From Hermatobates lingyangjiaoensis (Eukaryota > Arthropoda > Insecta > Hemiptera > Hermatobatidae): a DNA stretch of 64,000 nt. The notes beneath the pieces are model-generated. The model made no database searches and was not told the origin of the DNA. It saw only the letters and a list, made by a program, of their open reading frames with translations. Both the position numbers and the translations under genes were made by a program. Of this stretch, positions 1 to 9,840 are shown piece after piece. Each line of letters opens with the position of its first letter. Position 1 is the stretch's first letter. The stretch spans positions 124,001-188,000 of the forward strand of contig JAPFBL010000523.1 of assembly GCA_026182355.1 (NCBI GenBank), given 5' to 3'.

Positions 1-11
1 TATTTACTCAC

Positions 12-42
12 AAGCTTTCGACTATACAGTGGTCATCATCAG
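12..42 (-). ncRNA. Hammerhead ribozyme core, PLE-derived
   Basis: Read on the minus strand, a CTGATGA box, one spare U, a short stem II (GAC/GUC) and GAAAGCTT occur in the hammerhead order. The flanks can form stem I (UCAC with GUGA). Stem III is AG/CU and cleavage would follow the CUU. The window edge truncates the surrounding element. The motif and pairing are visible in the sequence; catalytic activity is inferred. Confidence 0.65.
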
Positions 43-439
43 GTGACGATATATTAGTTGCTTATTCGCTTAACTAGTCATGATATGTTATTCCAACTGC
101 TAAAGTTCAAATGTCTCTGGAAAAGTTAATTTGGGAATAACCCCAATATGAAAGAAGAATAATCAGAGAATATATTTCATACTTGTACATATTGAATGTA
201 ACTGTCATCGTAGGAGTTAAACTTATTTTTCCGACTCCAACTCATTCAATATAAAATTTTGAATGAGTCAAATGCAGCTCTGACTCAAATTCAGCAACCG
301 TGATTGTAAATAAAGGATGATATGTGGAACTGCACTTAGACGAAAATCAGCAATCCCAAATCCATGTGAACTGCTTTACCCTGACTGTAACACTAATTTA
401 ATTTTACTAAAAAAAAATAATATATATATAGATGTGTTA

Positions 440-735
440 TATAATCGGGATTCAGTCAAATTTTCTAGGTTCAAAAATCAAACTCTCGTTGCTGACGTTT
501 CGTTTTTAATTGACATAAACCTACAAACAAAGGATAATAAGAAATCACATATCAACATCCAACATACATATAAACAATATGAAAATGAATTGTTACAACT
601 TATGAATATTATAAGCAGAAATATTTAGAGATAAATAAAACAATATAACTTACAGAAGTAAGAATTTTTTTAACTAAGAAAATGATTACGATTAGATAAC
701 ACACCTATTCTATCAAACGGTCGATATATTATTGA
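440..735. repeat. PLE family D unit (fold-back arm plus terminus)
   Basis: The left part (about 448-510) is the reverse complement of the family D pLTR seen complete at 59662-60060, including the inverted GAAACGTC-type segment. The right end, at about 695-735, carries the recurrent family D terminus CTATCAAACGGTCGATATAT and then runs into a TA tract. The 103-codon reading frame over 317-628 crosses this repeat and looks like a chance ORF. Confidence 0.6.
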
Positions 736-756
736 ATTTGTTATATATATATATAT

Positions 757-891
757 CGGGTTACTTGCCGTTGCGCCTACAACGTGCTTGGTCTCCCATT
801 CTCTTTTCTCCTGAAGACGGATTACCCGAAAATTTGAGTCTGTAAGTGTGTTTCCCTACTTTGTGTGTTGCTCTTTGTTAATCTAGAACTC

Positions 892-900
<9 letters not shown>
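757..900 (+). repeat. PLE family B pLTR arm with hammerhead
   Basis: This is a single right-hand arm of family B. A hammerhead core lies at 811-835 (CTGAAGA, a short CGG/CCG stem, GAAAATTT), followed by the family B tail that ends in a (TA)n tract at about 897-927. It is nearly identical to 7320-7455. Confidence 0.65.
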
Positions 901-932
<32 letters not shown>

Positions 933-933
933 A

Positions 934-1030
934 ATGATCAAACCACAATAAGAAAATGGGAAAACAGACTAAGATCTTTCAACCGTAACAAGCGGTTGAT
1001 TGTTATTTCACGTGTTTATGTGAAATCTTT
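934..1030. repeat. Deleted PLE family A fold-back
   Basis: The inverted family A arm (TGATCAAACCACAATAAG and onward) reaches the inverted hammerhead segment. It then jumps directly to the distal end of the right arm (TTATTTCACGTGTTTATGTG), so the centre of the fold-back is lost. Confidence 0.6.
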
Positions 1031-1049
1031 TTATACATATGTATGTATA

Positions 1050-1315
1050 AACTGGCAGCAGTTGTTCATCTAAGCCTGTATTGTCAAACAGCAGAGCAGA
1101 TTCTGCATTAACGATTTTTTTCCGCTATTGTTCTTTTTTTCTAAACATTTTCTATGCTGTAAAGGCAATGATAATAATCCAGTATGTTTCTGGGAAATTT
1201 ATTATCTTCATTACCTTTGCAGCATAGAAAAGTGATTAGAAAAAAAAAGAACAATTGCTAAAAAAAATCATGAATGCAGAATCTGGTCTGCTATTAAGCA
1301 ATATATATATATATA
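1050..1315. repeat. Palindrome with inverted PLE N-terminal peptide
   Basis: Two arms (about 1090-1160 and 1210-1292) are reverse complements around a short centre. On the minus strand the left side reads V-N-A-E-S-A-L-L-F-D then L-L-P-V-Y. This is the same short peptide found at the ends of other PLE units in the window (4692-4898, 18540-18636, 34780-34865, 57480-57540 and 62165-62240). Confidence 0.55.
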
Positions 1316-1393
1316 TATAATATTCCATGTGAACTGCTTTACCCTGGCTGTAACACTAATTTAATTTTAATAAAAAAATTTAATATATATATA

Positions 1394-1625
1394 TCAGTTC
1401 ACAAACGAAGAAAAGCAACACACAGAGAAAGAGACACACTTACAAACTCAAATTTTCGGATGATCCGTCTTCAGGAGAAAAGAGAGAATGGGCGACCAAG
1501 CACGCCGGAAACACAACGGCAGGAAACCGTCCCGGCAACCGACCGTGCTGCCACGCGCGCCCGGTTCAGGAAGTAATGAAGTAGAGACGATCAGAAGAAA
1601 ATTAATATTAAAATTAAAATTAAGA
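1394..1625 (-). repeat. PLE family B pLTR arm (inverted)
   Basis: The sequence begins with the reverse complement of the family B tail and runs through an inverted hammerhead (GGATGATCC stem II, then CTTCAG). It continues into a GC-richer stretch, with GCGCGCCCGGTT, that recurs at about 48505-48515 in family C. Confidence 0.6.
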
Positions 1626-1794
1626 ATTAAGAAAAGCAGTTCTGGTTGATTGAAGGTAAAATTAACAGCAGGAAGATAAATGAAGTATAAAATGGAATAC
1701 CGTGAAAAATACCTAAAAGCATGAAAAAGGAAGATAACAGAGTTGGTAAGGCGATGAGAAACAAATGAATATATATATATATATATATAATATT

Positions 1795-1884
1795 CAGTTG
1801 GGTTTTTGACTCTGAAGAAGACCGCTTGTTATGGTTGAAAGATCTTAGTCTTGTTTTCCCACACATATTTCATATTGTGGTTTG

Positions 1885-1889
<5 letters not shown>
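1795..1889 (+). repeat. PLE family A right arm, truncated
   Basis: The arm begins with the family A phrase CAGTTGGGTTTTTGACTCTG, passes the hammerhead core (GAAAGATCTT) and ends at TTTGATCATA in a (TA)n tract. The core has drifted slightly (CTGAAGAAG in place of CTGACGAAG). Confidence 0.65.
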
Positions 1890-1930
<41 letters not shown>

Positions 1931-1934
1931 AATT

Positions 1935-2360
1935 CAATAATGTATCAACCGATTGATAGAAGAGATGTATCATTTAATCAGGATTTGGTCAATTTTCTAG
2001 GTTCCAAAAAAATCAAACTCTCGTTGCTGACGTTTTGGTTTTAGTTTAAAACCTTTTTCATAGGCCTACAAACAAAGGATAATAAGAAATCACATATCAA
2101 CATTCAAGATATAAATATTATGAAAATGAACTGTTAATACTTATAAATATTACAAGCATTATTTTTTTTTTTTAAGAAAAAAATTCTTACTTCTATAAGT
2201 TATATTTTTTTAATTTATCTTTGAAATACTTTTGCTTGTAATATTCATAAGTTGTAAGAATCCATTTTCATAATATTCATATTCTTGGATGTTGATATGT
2301 GATTTCTTATTATCCTTTGTTGGTAGGCCTGCAAAGACTTTCGTCTAACACGTCGTCAGA
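1935..2360. repeat. PLE family D fold-back with a second hammerhead relic
   Basis: The inverted D terminus at about 1935-1975 is followed by the inverted D arm. The stretch 2063-2150 is then mirrored by 2200-2330, both carrying the GATATGTGATTTCTTATTAT-type segment. Directly after it, at 2334-2359 on the minus strand, is a hammerhead-like CTGACGA...GAAAGTCTT, but stem I does not pair there. Confidence 0.5.
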
Positions 2361-3232
2361 GAGCAAGTGACTACAAGAGGTGGGCAGGTTAAGATTCTTG
2401 GTTTGAAGTTTAATGAAGATTGGCAACACTGACTATATTTTCCCTAATAAATTTGAAATAGTTTAATCTGTTTAACAATTCCTTCAATTACAAATTCATC
2501 TATTTTAAAAAGGCCTGAACTAGTGTTGACTAAACTCTTAGAATTGTTTTTTATGAGCAAAAATTATATAACTTATAAAGTGGTAATTAGAATTATAAGT
2601 TTTTGATATTTCTCAATACAATGGTATTTCAGTAGGAATAATAAAAAAAAAACAAAGAAATACAACATAAAATACGTATATAGATATCATAAATATTCAT
2701 GGTTTAGCCAATGTGGTTTGGGATTGGTGAAAGTTAAACGCATTTCGTACTTGAAAAAGCTAAAGTAAGTCAAAGAAAGGTTAACGAAAGTGTGATGACC
2801 TCATCGGCACTGGTCAGAACCAACAGCTCGAGTGAAACACGTTTTATATTAGCAACTCTTAAAAAAGTATAATGCAGCCAACGCCACAAATTAATTTGAA
2901 ACCCCCGTTGGTTTTTAACTAAAATATATGTTAAGTAACTGTTTTAAACTATAAGTAAAGTACGAGAATTATGAAAAAAAAAAATGTTTTTAATATCTAT
3001 AAAGGATTTTTTTTTGTTATATTTTGAGACGAACAAAACACATGCTTTTTTGTTTAGTGTTATTCTTAAGTATAAACATTTTTTTCATGTTTTTGTACAG
3101 CATGTATGAAAAATCAAACGGCCGCAAACTGCCACAAAGAAACAAATTTTTAGAACAGTCACATAGTATTTTATAAACAGGTTTATGCTAAAGGTTTGTA
3201 CAAGCCTCAAGCCACAGGTGTGTTAATTGAAG

Positions 3233-3401
3233 TAATGTCTGCCCGCCAGACACTATAGGGTTGAAGTCCATATCAACATTGCCCTTCTATAAATAGAAGG
3301 AACTCGCTAGTAAATTCAATTTGTCTTCAACCACCGTAAGAACTAGCTTTGTTATATTCCTTTTTTTAAAAAACCCTTCCATTCTCCGGACACGCGTAAC
3401 T
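3233..3401 (+). repeat. Dispersed repeat X, copy 1
   Basis: About 170 bp here match 15394-15559 closely. Shared parts are the start TAATGTCTG, the middle TATAGGGTTGAA and the end ATTCTCCGGA. I found no reading frame and no terminal inverted repeats, so the element class is unknown. It may be the 3' part of another retroelement. Confidence 0.6.
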
Positions 3402-3404
3402 TTG

Positions 3405-3790
3405 ATGTATACTACCGCCTTTTTCTAAAAATAAGACATCCCCCGAAAATAAACCCTAGTGTGATTTACGGAACACTTTAGAATATAAGCCCTTCCCTGA
3501 AAATAAGCCCTAGTTAAAATAATTTGAATAATATGATTATTTAAAAAATTGCTGTTGAATTTAGTAGGTATCTCTAGCTGCCCTAATATTTTATAGAATT
3601 GTTGTTTAAAATTCCTTGTTTATCTCTACAGTTCATTTCAAAGAATGCACTAGTTATTATAAAGTTTAATTTATCTTCAAAACAGAATATATTGCAACAG
3701 TCTACATAGAGTGACGGGGCAGGTACAACGTTTGTGCATTTCAGTTTTGCAAATCTGATTATTACCTAGTACTTATTGCACTTGAAGCCC
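3405..3790. other. Unclassified repeat-like stretch
   Basis: It contains AAATAAGACATCCCCCGAAA followed by a related AAAATAAGCCCTAGTT motif, and a weaker related phrase near 3785. Such motifs occur at the ends of high-copy non-autonomous DNA transposons in other animals, but I could not define element ends here. Confidence 0.25.
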
Positions 3791-3910
3791 TCCCCCGAAA
3801 CTAAAAGCTGGTTCTCCCCATTTTTGGTAAAAGCTGGTAGTCGTATTGTAGACGGACAGCGATTTGTATTGGTGTTGTATGAAAACAAGAATACCAGCTG
3901 CTTTCGTCAT

Positions 3911-4026
3911 TTAGAACCGGTTCTGACCACGTTCATTCAATACGACTTCATGCTGTCATGATTCAACTTTAGAACCGGTTCTGACAACGTTCATTTAATA
4001 CGACTTCATGCTGTCATGATTCAACT
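3911..4026 (+). repeat. Two-copy tandem repeat, about 57 bp
   Basis: A unit starting AGAACCGGTTCTGACCACGT occurs at 3911-3968 and again at 3970-4026, with only two or three differences. Confidence 0.85.
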
Positions 4027-4152
4027 ATTAATCCATGTAATAAGCTCTATAATAGCCAAACTGCATAATGTATTTAAGTTAAAACCGATCTGTCTTAATG
4101 TTTTCAAAACCAAGCTGATATACTTTACAACTGATATCCTATTGCTTTCAAC

Positions 4153-4260
4153 ATGGGGGCCAGGATAGCTCAGTTGCAACGTACTCGCCTCTGGACTGGT
4201 AGGTTTGGGGTTCAATACTCACTCTGACTGGATTTAACAAAATTTAAAACATGGACATTA
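4153..4260 (+). mobile_element. tRNA-derived SINE head, 5' fragment
   Basis: GGCCAGGATAGCTCAGTTGC resembles a tRNA A box, and GGTTCAATACTC resembles a B box. The head matches the SINE at 8535-8770, but the body is missing here. An intact tRNA gene is unlikely because no acceptor-stem pairing is evident. Confidence 0.5.
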
Positions 4261-4404
4261 CTGATTTTAGTAAACTTTAATTGACTCACTATATTTTCTA
4301 ACATAATAACCGATACCTAACTAAATAAAATTAGTCTTTCACATTTACATTTTGGTTGAACACGATTGAAAACTTTTTATCAATTTGTTTTTGATAATTT
4401 TTTT

Positions 4405-4560
4405 CTTCAAATTTAAATAAAAATCTTTTTTGTTATCATAACAACAATTTAACAGATCTAATAATGACGTGTTTAAAAGATAACAATCAGTGATTATTAT
4501 GTTCATCACAGTTACATAATGAAGTCAATATTACACACCATATACCATTCACAATCTTCT
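4405..4560 (+). repeat. Dispersed repeat Y, copy 1
   Basis: About 150 bp here match 11075-11235. Shared parts are AACAGATCTAATAATGACGT, GTTTAAAAGATAACAATCAG and GTTCATCAC. It has no coding potential and an unknown class. Confidence 0.6.
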
Positions 4561-4691
4561 GTGAAGATGATCACAGAAAACAGTCAAAATTCATCAACAT
4601 TATAAATTTCTTAGCCTTCTTTTTCTGATAATGACATGATAAAAATATTGAAGTAAGTTTCGTTGTTGTTGCTTCGTGTTCACTTCTTTCG

Positions 4692-4697
4692 CTAGTT

Positions 4698-4738
<41 letters not shown>

Positions 4739-4898
4739 TATAAGTGGGCAGCAGGTCTTCTTGGATACAGATTGAATTGAAATGTGCAGCAGCCTCTGCA
4801 TTGACAACCTTTTTACTGATAGCCTCTATTTTTCGTACAATCGTCCTTTGCTCTAGAGGTAATTTTCCATAAGTAGTTGGCCAACGACATGTAGACAA
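4692..4898 (-). pseudogene. PLE ORF N-terminal fragment
   Basis: A 68-codon frame starts at an ATG about 65 nt downstream of the minus-strand hammerhead at 4961-4991. It contains V-N-A-E-A-A-A-H-F-N, then Q-E-D-L-L-P-T-Y-T-N, and dissolves into Tyr-Ile repeats encoded by (TA)n. The same peptide ends other PLE units here, so I read it as the start of a PLE polyprotein cut at a fixed point. The mirrored copy at 5587-5705 is frameshifted. No RT or nuclease motif is present in this piece. Confidence 0.55.
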
Positions 4899-5700
4899 AC
4901 AAGGTAAACAACTGATAAAACTAAATGACTATATTGAGAACACGATACACTAAAAATCACAAGCTTTCGACCATGCATTGGTCATCTTCAGGTTTAAAAT
5001 ATGTTAAAACTATGTATGAATATCAATAATTAATAATTAATGAGTCTCTAACACTAAACAAAACAGGTGTAACAAAAAAATATAAGAGGGAGAGAATAAA
5101 GTACATGAAAGTAAGACAATCAAAAAAGGAAGAAGGTTATAGTAGGGTTGTAACAACAATCAGGTCGGACCCTCAATTGTTGCCAACCCTACTAGATTCG
5201 AGATCTCTAAGTTCGAATCTCTCTGCTGCACATTCAATTCAATCTGTATCCAAGAAGACCTGCTGCCCACTTATTCTCGAATCTAGTAGGGTTGGCAACA
5301 ATTGAGGGTCCCACATGATTGTTGTTACAACCCTACTATAACCTTCTTCCTTTTTTGATTGTCTTACTTTCATGTACTTTATTCTCTCCCTTTATATTTT
5401 TTTGTTACACCTGTTTTGTTTAGTGTTAGAGATTCATTTATTATTAATTATTGATATTATACATAGTTTTAACATATTTTAAACCTGAAGATGACCAATG
5501 CATGGTCGAAAGCTTGTGATTTTTAGTGTATCGTGTTCTCAATATAGTCATTTAGTTTTATCAGTTGTTTACCTTGTTTGTCTACATGTCGTTGGCCAAC
5601 TACTTATGGAAATTACCTCTAGAGCAAAGGACGAGTGTACGAAAAATAGAGGCTATCAGTAAAAAGGTTGTCAATGCAGAGGCTGCTGCACATTTCAATT

Positions 5701-5732
<32 letters not shown>

Positions 5733-5735
5733 CTT
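4692..5735. repeat. Giant (about 1 kb) PLE fold-back, two hammerheads
   Basis: The left arm (4737-5155) is the reverse complement of the right arm (5300-5705). Each arm carries a hammerhead core: minus strand 4961-4991 and plus strand 5485-5515, with CTGAAGA, a 5-bp GACCA/UGGUC stem II and GAAAGCTT. A central part (5165-5295) repeats pieces of the N-terminal PLE peptide region. (TA)n tracts bound both ends (about 4707-4735 and 5703-5730). Confidence 0.8.
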
Positions 5736-5744
5736 TAAATTACA

Positions 5745-6075
5745 CAAAGCATGACACAGAAGAAAGAATAAAGAGAACACTTACAGAATTCAATATTTCG
5801 AACTGTTGTTCGTCATCAGAAAAGTAGACTAGAGAGAGGACGAAGTGAGAGAGATCTTCCACGTCGAAGAACGGAGCGCGCATGAAGCAATAAAGAGTCA
5901 ACCGATGAGAGCAGCACTAGCGTAAAAAAAGGAGCTAGGCACTAAACGTCGGAAAACGGAAAAAGCAAAAACAATAAATAAATTATAAAATTAAAAATTA
6001 TAAAAAAGGAATTAAAAAAATATATATATAAATATATAAGTTAAAAATAAAAGGAATAACATATAAAAGTTAACG
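5745..6075 (-). repeat. PLE family F 3' end / pLTR with hammerhead
   Basis: This region lies 3' of the GIY-YIG remnant at 6076-6467. Its hammerhead core is at 5792-5819 on the minus strand (CTGATGA, C, a GAAC/GUUC stem II, GAAATATT). It ends at the (TA)n tract near 5703-5730. The right-hand copy at 33820-33990 has the same core. Confidence 0.65.
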
Positions 6076-6467
6076 CTTCTGATTTAAAACGGGATCTGTT
6101 CGGGCCCCCAATAACCATATGTGGGCCTCCTCAGACGCTCTTAATGTCAAACTACGGTCATCAGTGGTCACTAGCTTAATTATTTGAACAGTAAAGCAGT
6201 CATTAAAAGAAAGGTTATGCTGTTGGCATGGATAGCTACAGGAAGCTGTTTGCGCTGACCGACCGAAGCTCTATGGTTGTTCAAACGCTCATTGAGCTTA
6301 GTAGAAGTCATACCAATGTAGAGTGCTCCACATTGTCTACAGTTCAGTCGGTAGACCCAATTCCTGGATGAGCAGGAGGTGTTAGGTGGGACGCGGAAAG
6401 AGTTGGTTGGTGAGGAGAAGAAGAAGAAGAAGAAGTTGGTGAGGAGATTGCTTTTCAAGTGCGTCAT
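6076..6467 (-). pseudogene. PLE GIY-YIG endonuclease domain, frameshifted
   Basis: On the minus strand the frame reads W-V-Y-R-L-N-C-R-Q-C-G-A-L-Y-I-G-M-T, the Cys-x2-Cys plus Tyr-Ile-Gly signature of PLE-type GIY-YIG nucleases. N-E-R-L-N-N-H-R-A-S, with the usual conserved Arg and His, follows. After H-A-N the frame shifts. The next frame gives N-D-C-F-T-V-Q and then R-A-S-E-E-A-H-I-W-L-L-G-A-R and a stop near 6076. In PLEs this domain follows the reverse transcriptase and nicks target DNA. The RT is absent here. An AAG microsatellite interrupts the 5' side at about 6413-6435. Confidence 0.7.
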
Positions 6468-6564
6468 TTGACATTTAATGAAAATAAATCAGTAATTTTT
6501 GCAGATATTGATGGAACAAATTATGTTGCTTAAATGGAACCTTCCCTGTTGCTAAGGACTGCTC

Positions 6565-6865
6565 ATGTACATCCAAAATTGTGTTTACAAATTGGACTGT
6601 ACTCGTTGTGATGCGTTCTACGTAGGATGTCCTCTAACAAGCTCAGCCTCCGTATGAACGGTCATAGAGCATCGTTAACAACAACTCCAATTTACCTGTC
6701 GCCTTACACGCCAAATCCCACGGTCTGTCTTTTAACGACTGCTTCAGTGTGCAGATTCTGCGTCAGATTCCCCTGGTGATAATACCGTGACCCTCAGAGC
6801 CTCTGAGGAGGCTCACATCTGGTTGCTCGGGGCGCGCAGTGCACCTGGACTTAACCTTAAAAGAT
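6565..6865 (+). pseudogene. PLE GIY-YIG endonuclease domain, decayed
   Basis: The plus strand reads N-C-V-Y-K-L-D-C-T-R-C-D-A-F-Y-V-G, the Cys-x2-Cys and Tyr-x-Gly start of a PLE GIY-YIG domain. In shifted frames it continues with M-N-G-H-R-A-S, N-D-C-F-S-V-Q and a C-terminal L-R-R-L-T-S-G-C-S. It is a different family from the minus-strand copy at 6076-6467 and lies head-to-head with it, about 100 bp away. Family B pLTR sequence with a hammerhead follows downstream (7320-7455). Multiple indels make it non-functional. Confidence 0.65.
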
Positions 6866-7460
6866 AATTTTTTGTACATTTTTTTTTTGTACTTTTTTTT
6901 CCAGTATTCTTTATTCTCTAGTACTTATTTCTTTTTTCCTCTTTCGTATATTTTGTGTATATTATTTTGTCTTCTTCACTTACTACTAGTTTGTTTTATC
7001 CTATTTTTATTTTTCTAAATTCTTATTCTTAACTAGTTTCCCATACTTACCCTTTTATTCAGTCTCTATCTTTTATTCACTAAAAACAACCAATGCAAGT
7101 TTTTTGTATTGTATTTATTTTTATTTATTTATTTATTTTTTCTTCTTTTCTCTATCATTATTTTTGTTTCTTATAGTTTGTTTTTATCTTATATTGTTTA
7201 TAATTTTTCACCTACTTATAGTTTTACCCAACTGCTTATCTGAGCTTCTGTTATATCTTCTCCTAATTTTATACTTTAAGACCGGGTACGGTTGACAGCA
7301 TTGGCGGTTGCCGGGTTGGTTACTTGCCGTTGCGCCTACAACGTGCTTGGTCTCCCATTCTCTTTTCTCCTGAAGACGGATTACCCGAAAATTTGAGTCT
7401 GTAAGTGTGTTTCCTACTTTGTGTGTTGATCTTTGTTAATCTCGAACTCGTATATATATA
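6866..7460 (+). repeat. PLE family B 3' UTR and pLTR with hammerhead
   Basis: A T-rich 3' region (6866-7280) leads to the family B pLTR, which begins near 7310. The hammerhead core is at 7370-7394 (CTGAAGA...GAAAATTT) and the tail ends in (TA)n at 7452-7490. A small ORF at 7104-7295 is only T-rich low complexity. Confidence 0.6.
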
Positions 7461-7499
7461 TATATATATTATATATATATATATATATATACATGAAAC

Positions 7500-7660
7500 A
7501 CAAAAGGAAGACACTATAAAAACTCAATTCAAAATTCGACTTTTGAAGTGACGATTTGTCATCATCAGGAGAGGAGATGTGTTTTACTTGAAGAACGAAT
7601 CACACAACAATCGATATATAGAAGTAACTTATTCCTTTGTGTGCTACTTTCGTTTTAATT
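7500..7660 (-). repeat. PLE-like pLTR arm with degenerate hammerhead
   Basis: On the minus strand, CTCCTGATGATGAC at about 7552-7568 precedes a drifted stem and GTCGAATTTTG. The conserved GAAA is changed, so catalysis is doubtful. Confidence 0.4.
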
Positions 7661-7694
7661 TGTTTTTTAAATATATATATATATATATATATAT

Positions 7695-7911
7695 CAATGA
7701 TCAAACCACATAAGAAATGGGAAACAAGGACTAAGATCTTTCAACCGTAACAAGCGGTCTTCGTCAGAGTCAAAAACCCAACTGGTTTTTGGTTGGGTTT
7801 TGACTCTGACGAAGACCGCTTGTTACGGTTGAAAGATCTTAGTCTTGTTTTCCCATTTCTTAATGTGGGTTTGTTCATTGATTGTTGTTTCACGTGTTTT
7901 TGTGAAATCTT
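7695..7911. repeat. PLE family A fold-back (type copy)
   Basis: The arms 7695-7784 and 7792-7911 are reverse complements with a short centre. Each holds a hammerhead, minus at 7733-7767 and plus at 7806-7840. The outer right end is TTGTTTCACGTGTTTTTGTG, itself a small hairpin, followed by (TA)n. Confidence 0.85.
7806..7840 (+). ncRNA. Hammerhead ribozyme core, family A
   Basis: CTGACGA, a spare A, stem II GACCG/CGGUU with loop CUUGUUA, and GAAAGATCTT occur in order. Stem III is AGA/UCU with cleavage after CUU. GACU upstream pairs fully with AGUC downstream as stem I. The same core is in about twenty copies across the window, in both orientations. Confidence 0.75.
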
Positions 7912-7943
<32 letters not shown>

Positions 7944-8534
7944 CAAATGATTAAGTGATAAGAATACGGAGTAAGAAAAACGGAATTTATTTCAATTTTT
8001 TGACAAAATCAGAAGCTGATTAATAAGTTTTCCATAGTTTTAAATCAAACATGAATAATGATCTGATCGTGTTTGATTTTTATAGTTTTTATTGTAAAGC
8101 TATTTAAAGTAAATTGATGGATTATAGTAATAAAATTCAATAGAAAGTGACATATAATATTCAATAGCAAGAAGTAAGATGAGTCCGCGCTAAAAAACAA
8201 CTCAAGTATTGTGTAGGTATTTATAATGTAAAAGCAATTTTCAGCAATTCACAATGTAGGCTCTTTGTTTCGTGGAAACGATATCAATTGAAGGCCAATA
8301 ATAAGGAAGGGAATGCTGTCCTCGTTAAAGGCTGCAGAGTTTTGCCCGGCTTAAAGTCAGAAATGAGTTACGATCCTTTTCTATAAGTCGCACAGGCAGT
8401 TGGATCAATATATATATATCTCCTCGGCAAAGTATGAAACGCCGGCATTCTATAAACTGCGCCTAGTTATTCTATACAATGCCCCAAGTTTTTTAGACAA
8501 GATATGAAGTATGACAAGTATTACATACTTTCGA

Positions 8535-8770
8535 GGGCCAGGTTAGCTCAGTGGTTAACGTACTCGTCTCAGGGGTTGGTAGTCCGGGGTTCAATTCCCA
8601 CCTGGCCCTCGATTTATTCACTCGGGAGGTGAATAAATCTGAGTACGTCATCCCTCGGAGAGAACGTTAAGCCGTCAATCCCGAGCCTATACGATGTCAG
8701 GTTCTCGTTAAAAGATCCCTACTCGAAATGCACTTGAGTTAGGCAACATTTAGGACTCCCAATGTAGAAT
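8535..8770 (+). mobile_element. tRNA-derived SINE, 3'-truncated
   Basis: A tRNA-like head has an A box (TAGCTCAGTGGTTAACG) and a B box (GGTTCAATTCCC). A body follows with GATTTATTCACTCGGGAGGT, TCGTTAAAAGATCCCTACTC and TTTAGGACTCCCA. The copy stops after TGTAGAATC. Comparison with 31375-31650 shows that the 3' half is missing. Confidence 0.8.
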
Positions 8771-9840
8771 CTGTAGAATCACCGATCAAACAAAAAGCCA
8801 GTAAACGACTGACGTTATCACCCGACAGGGGACCGGTTTTAAAACATATAATAATAATATCCAAGTTAATGCGGTTTAGTAATCCACTGAGGTTAGTAAT
8901 ATTAGAATTAGTATGACGGAATGTATTATTACTAATTCTAATAATAATAATGCATACTTTCACTAGGCATTGTATATAATAAGGGACTCTATAGAATGAC
9001 AAATGTATTTAGGCAAAGTATGATAAAAAGTCCTAATGAATTATTATGTAAATAATAGACATTTTTCAAAAATAAAAATTATTTTTAATGGCTAAATGCC
9101 ATTAAAAAAAATTATTAATAATACGTAAAGAAAAATGAAAGTTGCACAAAATATAATTTATACCTTTCTTATTAGGGAAACCAATTTTCATTTTTTTTAA
9201 ATTTCTTTATTGAAACATGTTCCATACAAGGTAGTAATATTTTCATGTAAAAAATAAGAAATTAACTAATGTTGCAAGATGGCAGGCTTGAATGACATTT
9301 TGAATTACATTCTATTATATTTTTCACGCAAATATATTTTCTATTTTGGCACCTTTGTTTTACACACACATTTACAGTGAATTGTTATCTCACATATACT
9401 TGTTTTAATATTTCTTTAGATGTTCCAAGTAGATAGAAATCATTCTCTGTTACACTCATTACATCTGTCAATATATTGCGTGAATCACCTCGCCTCTTGT
9501 TAACGTATGGAATATGAACGCATTCAGTAACTCCAAAGACTCAGTTGGAATTTTTTTTTTCGAATTCGAATTCAAAACGAATATCAAATGCTTTGTCACT
9601 TAATATTCAGAACATATCGTAGATGTATTTTATACTTTGCCAGTTTCTCATTTGGAATTCTATTGAATACCTAAGGAAATGTGTGAAATATAAATCGTTT
9701 TATACATTGCCGGCTAGTTTCAGACATTATATATTCTATGAAATGCTAGTTTTAAAAATTTGCTTGAAACATATAAATTCTTTTGGTTTGAACAAAGACT
9801 GACTAATTTTTGGTTGAAAGCAAAGCATAAGATGGGAGTA

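Noticed and set aside
317..628. 103-codon plus-strand frame as a gene
   Set aside because: It crosses an inverted PLE family D arm and has no recognised domain or splice context.
8535..8610. Possible tRNA gene (A and B boxes present)
   Set aside because: No convincing cloverleaf or acceptor stem, and the same head begins a dispersed SINE body in several copies.
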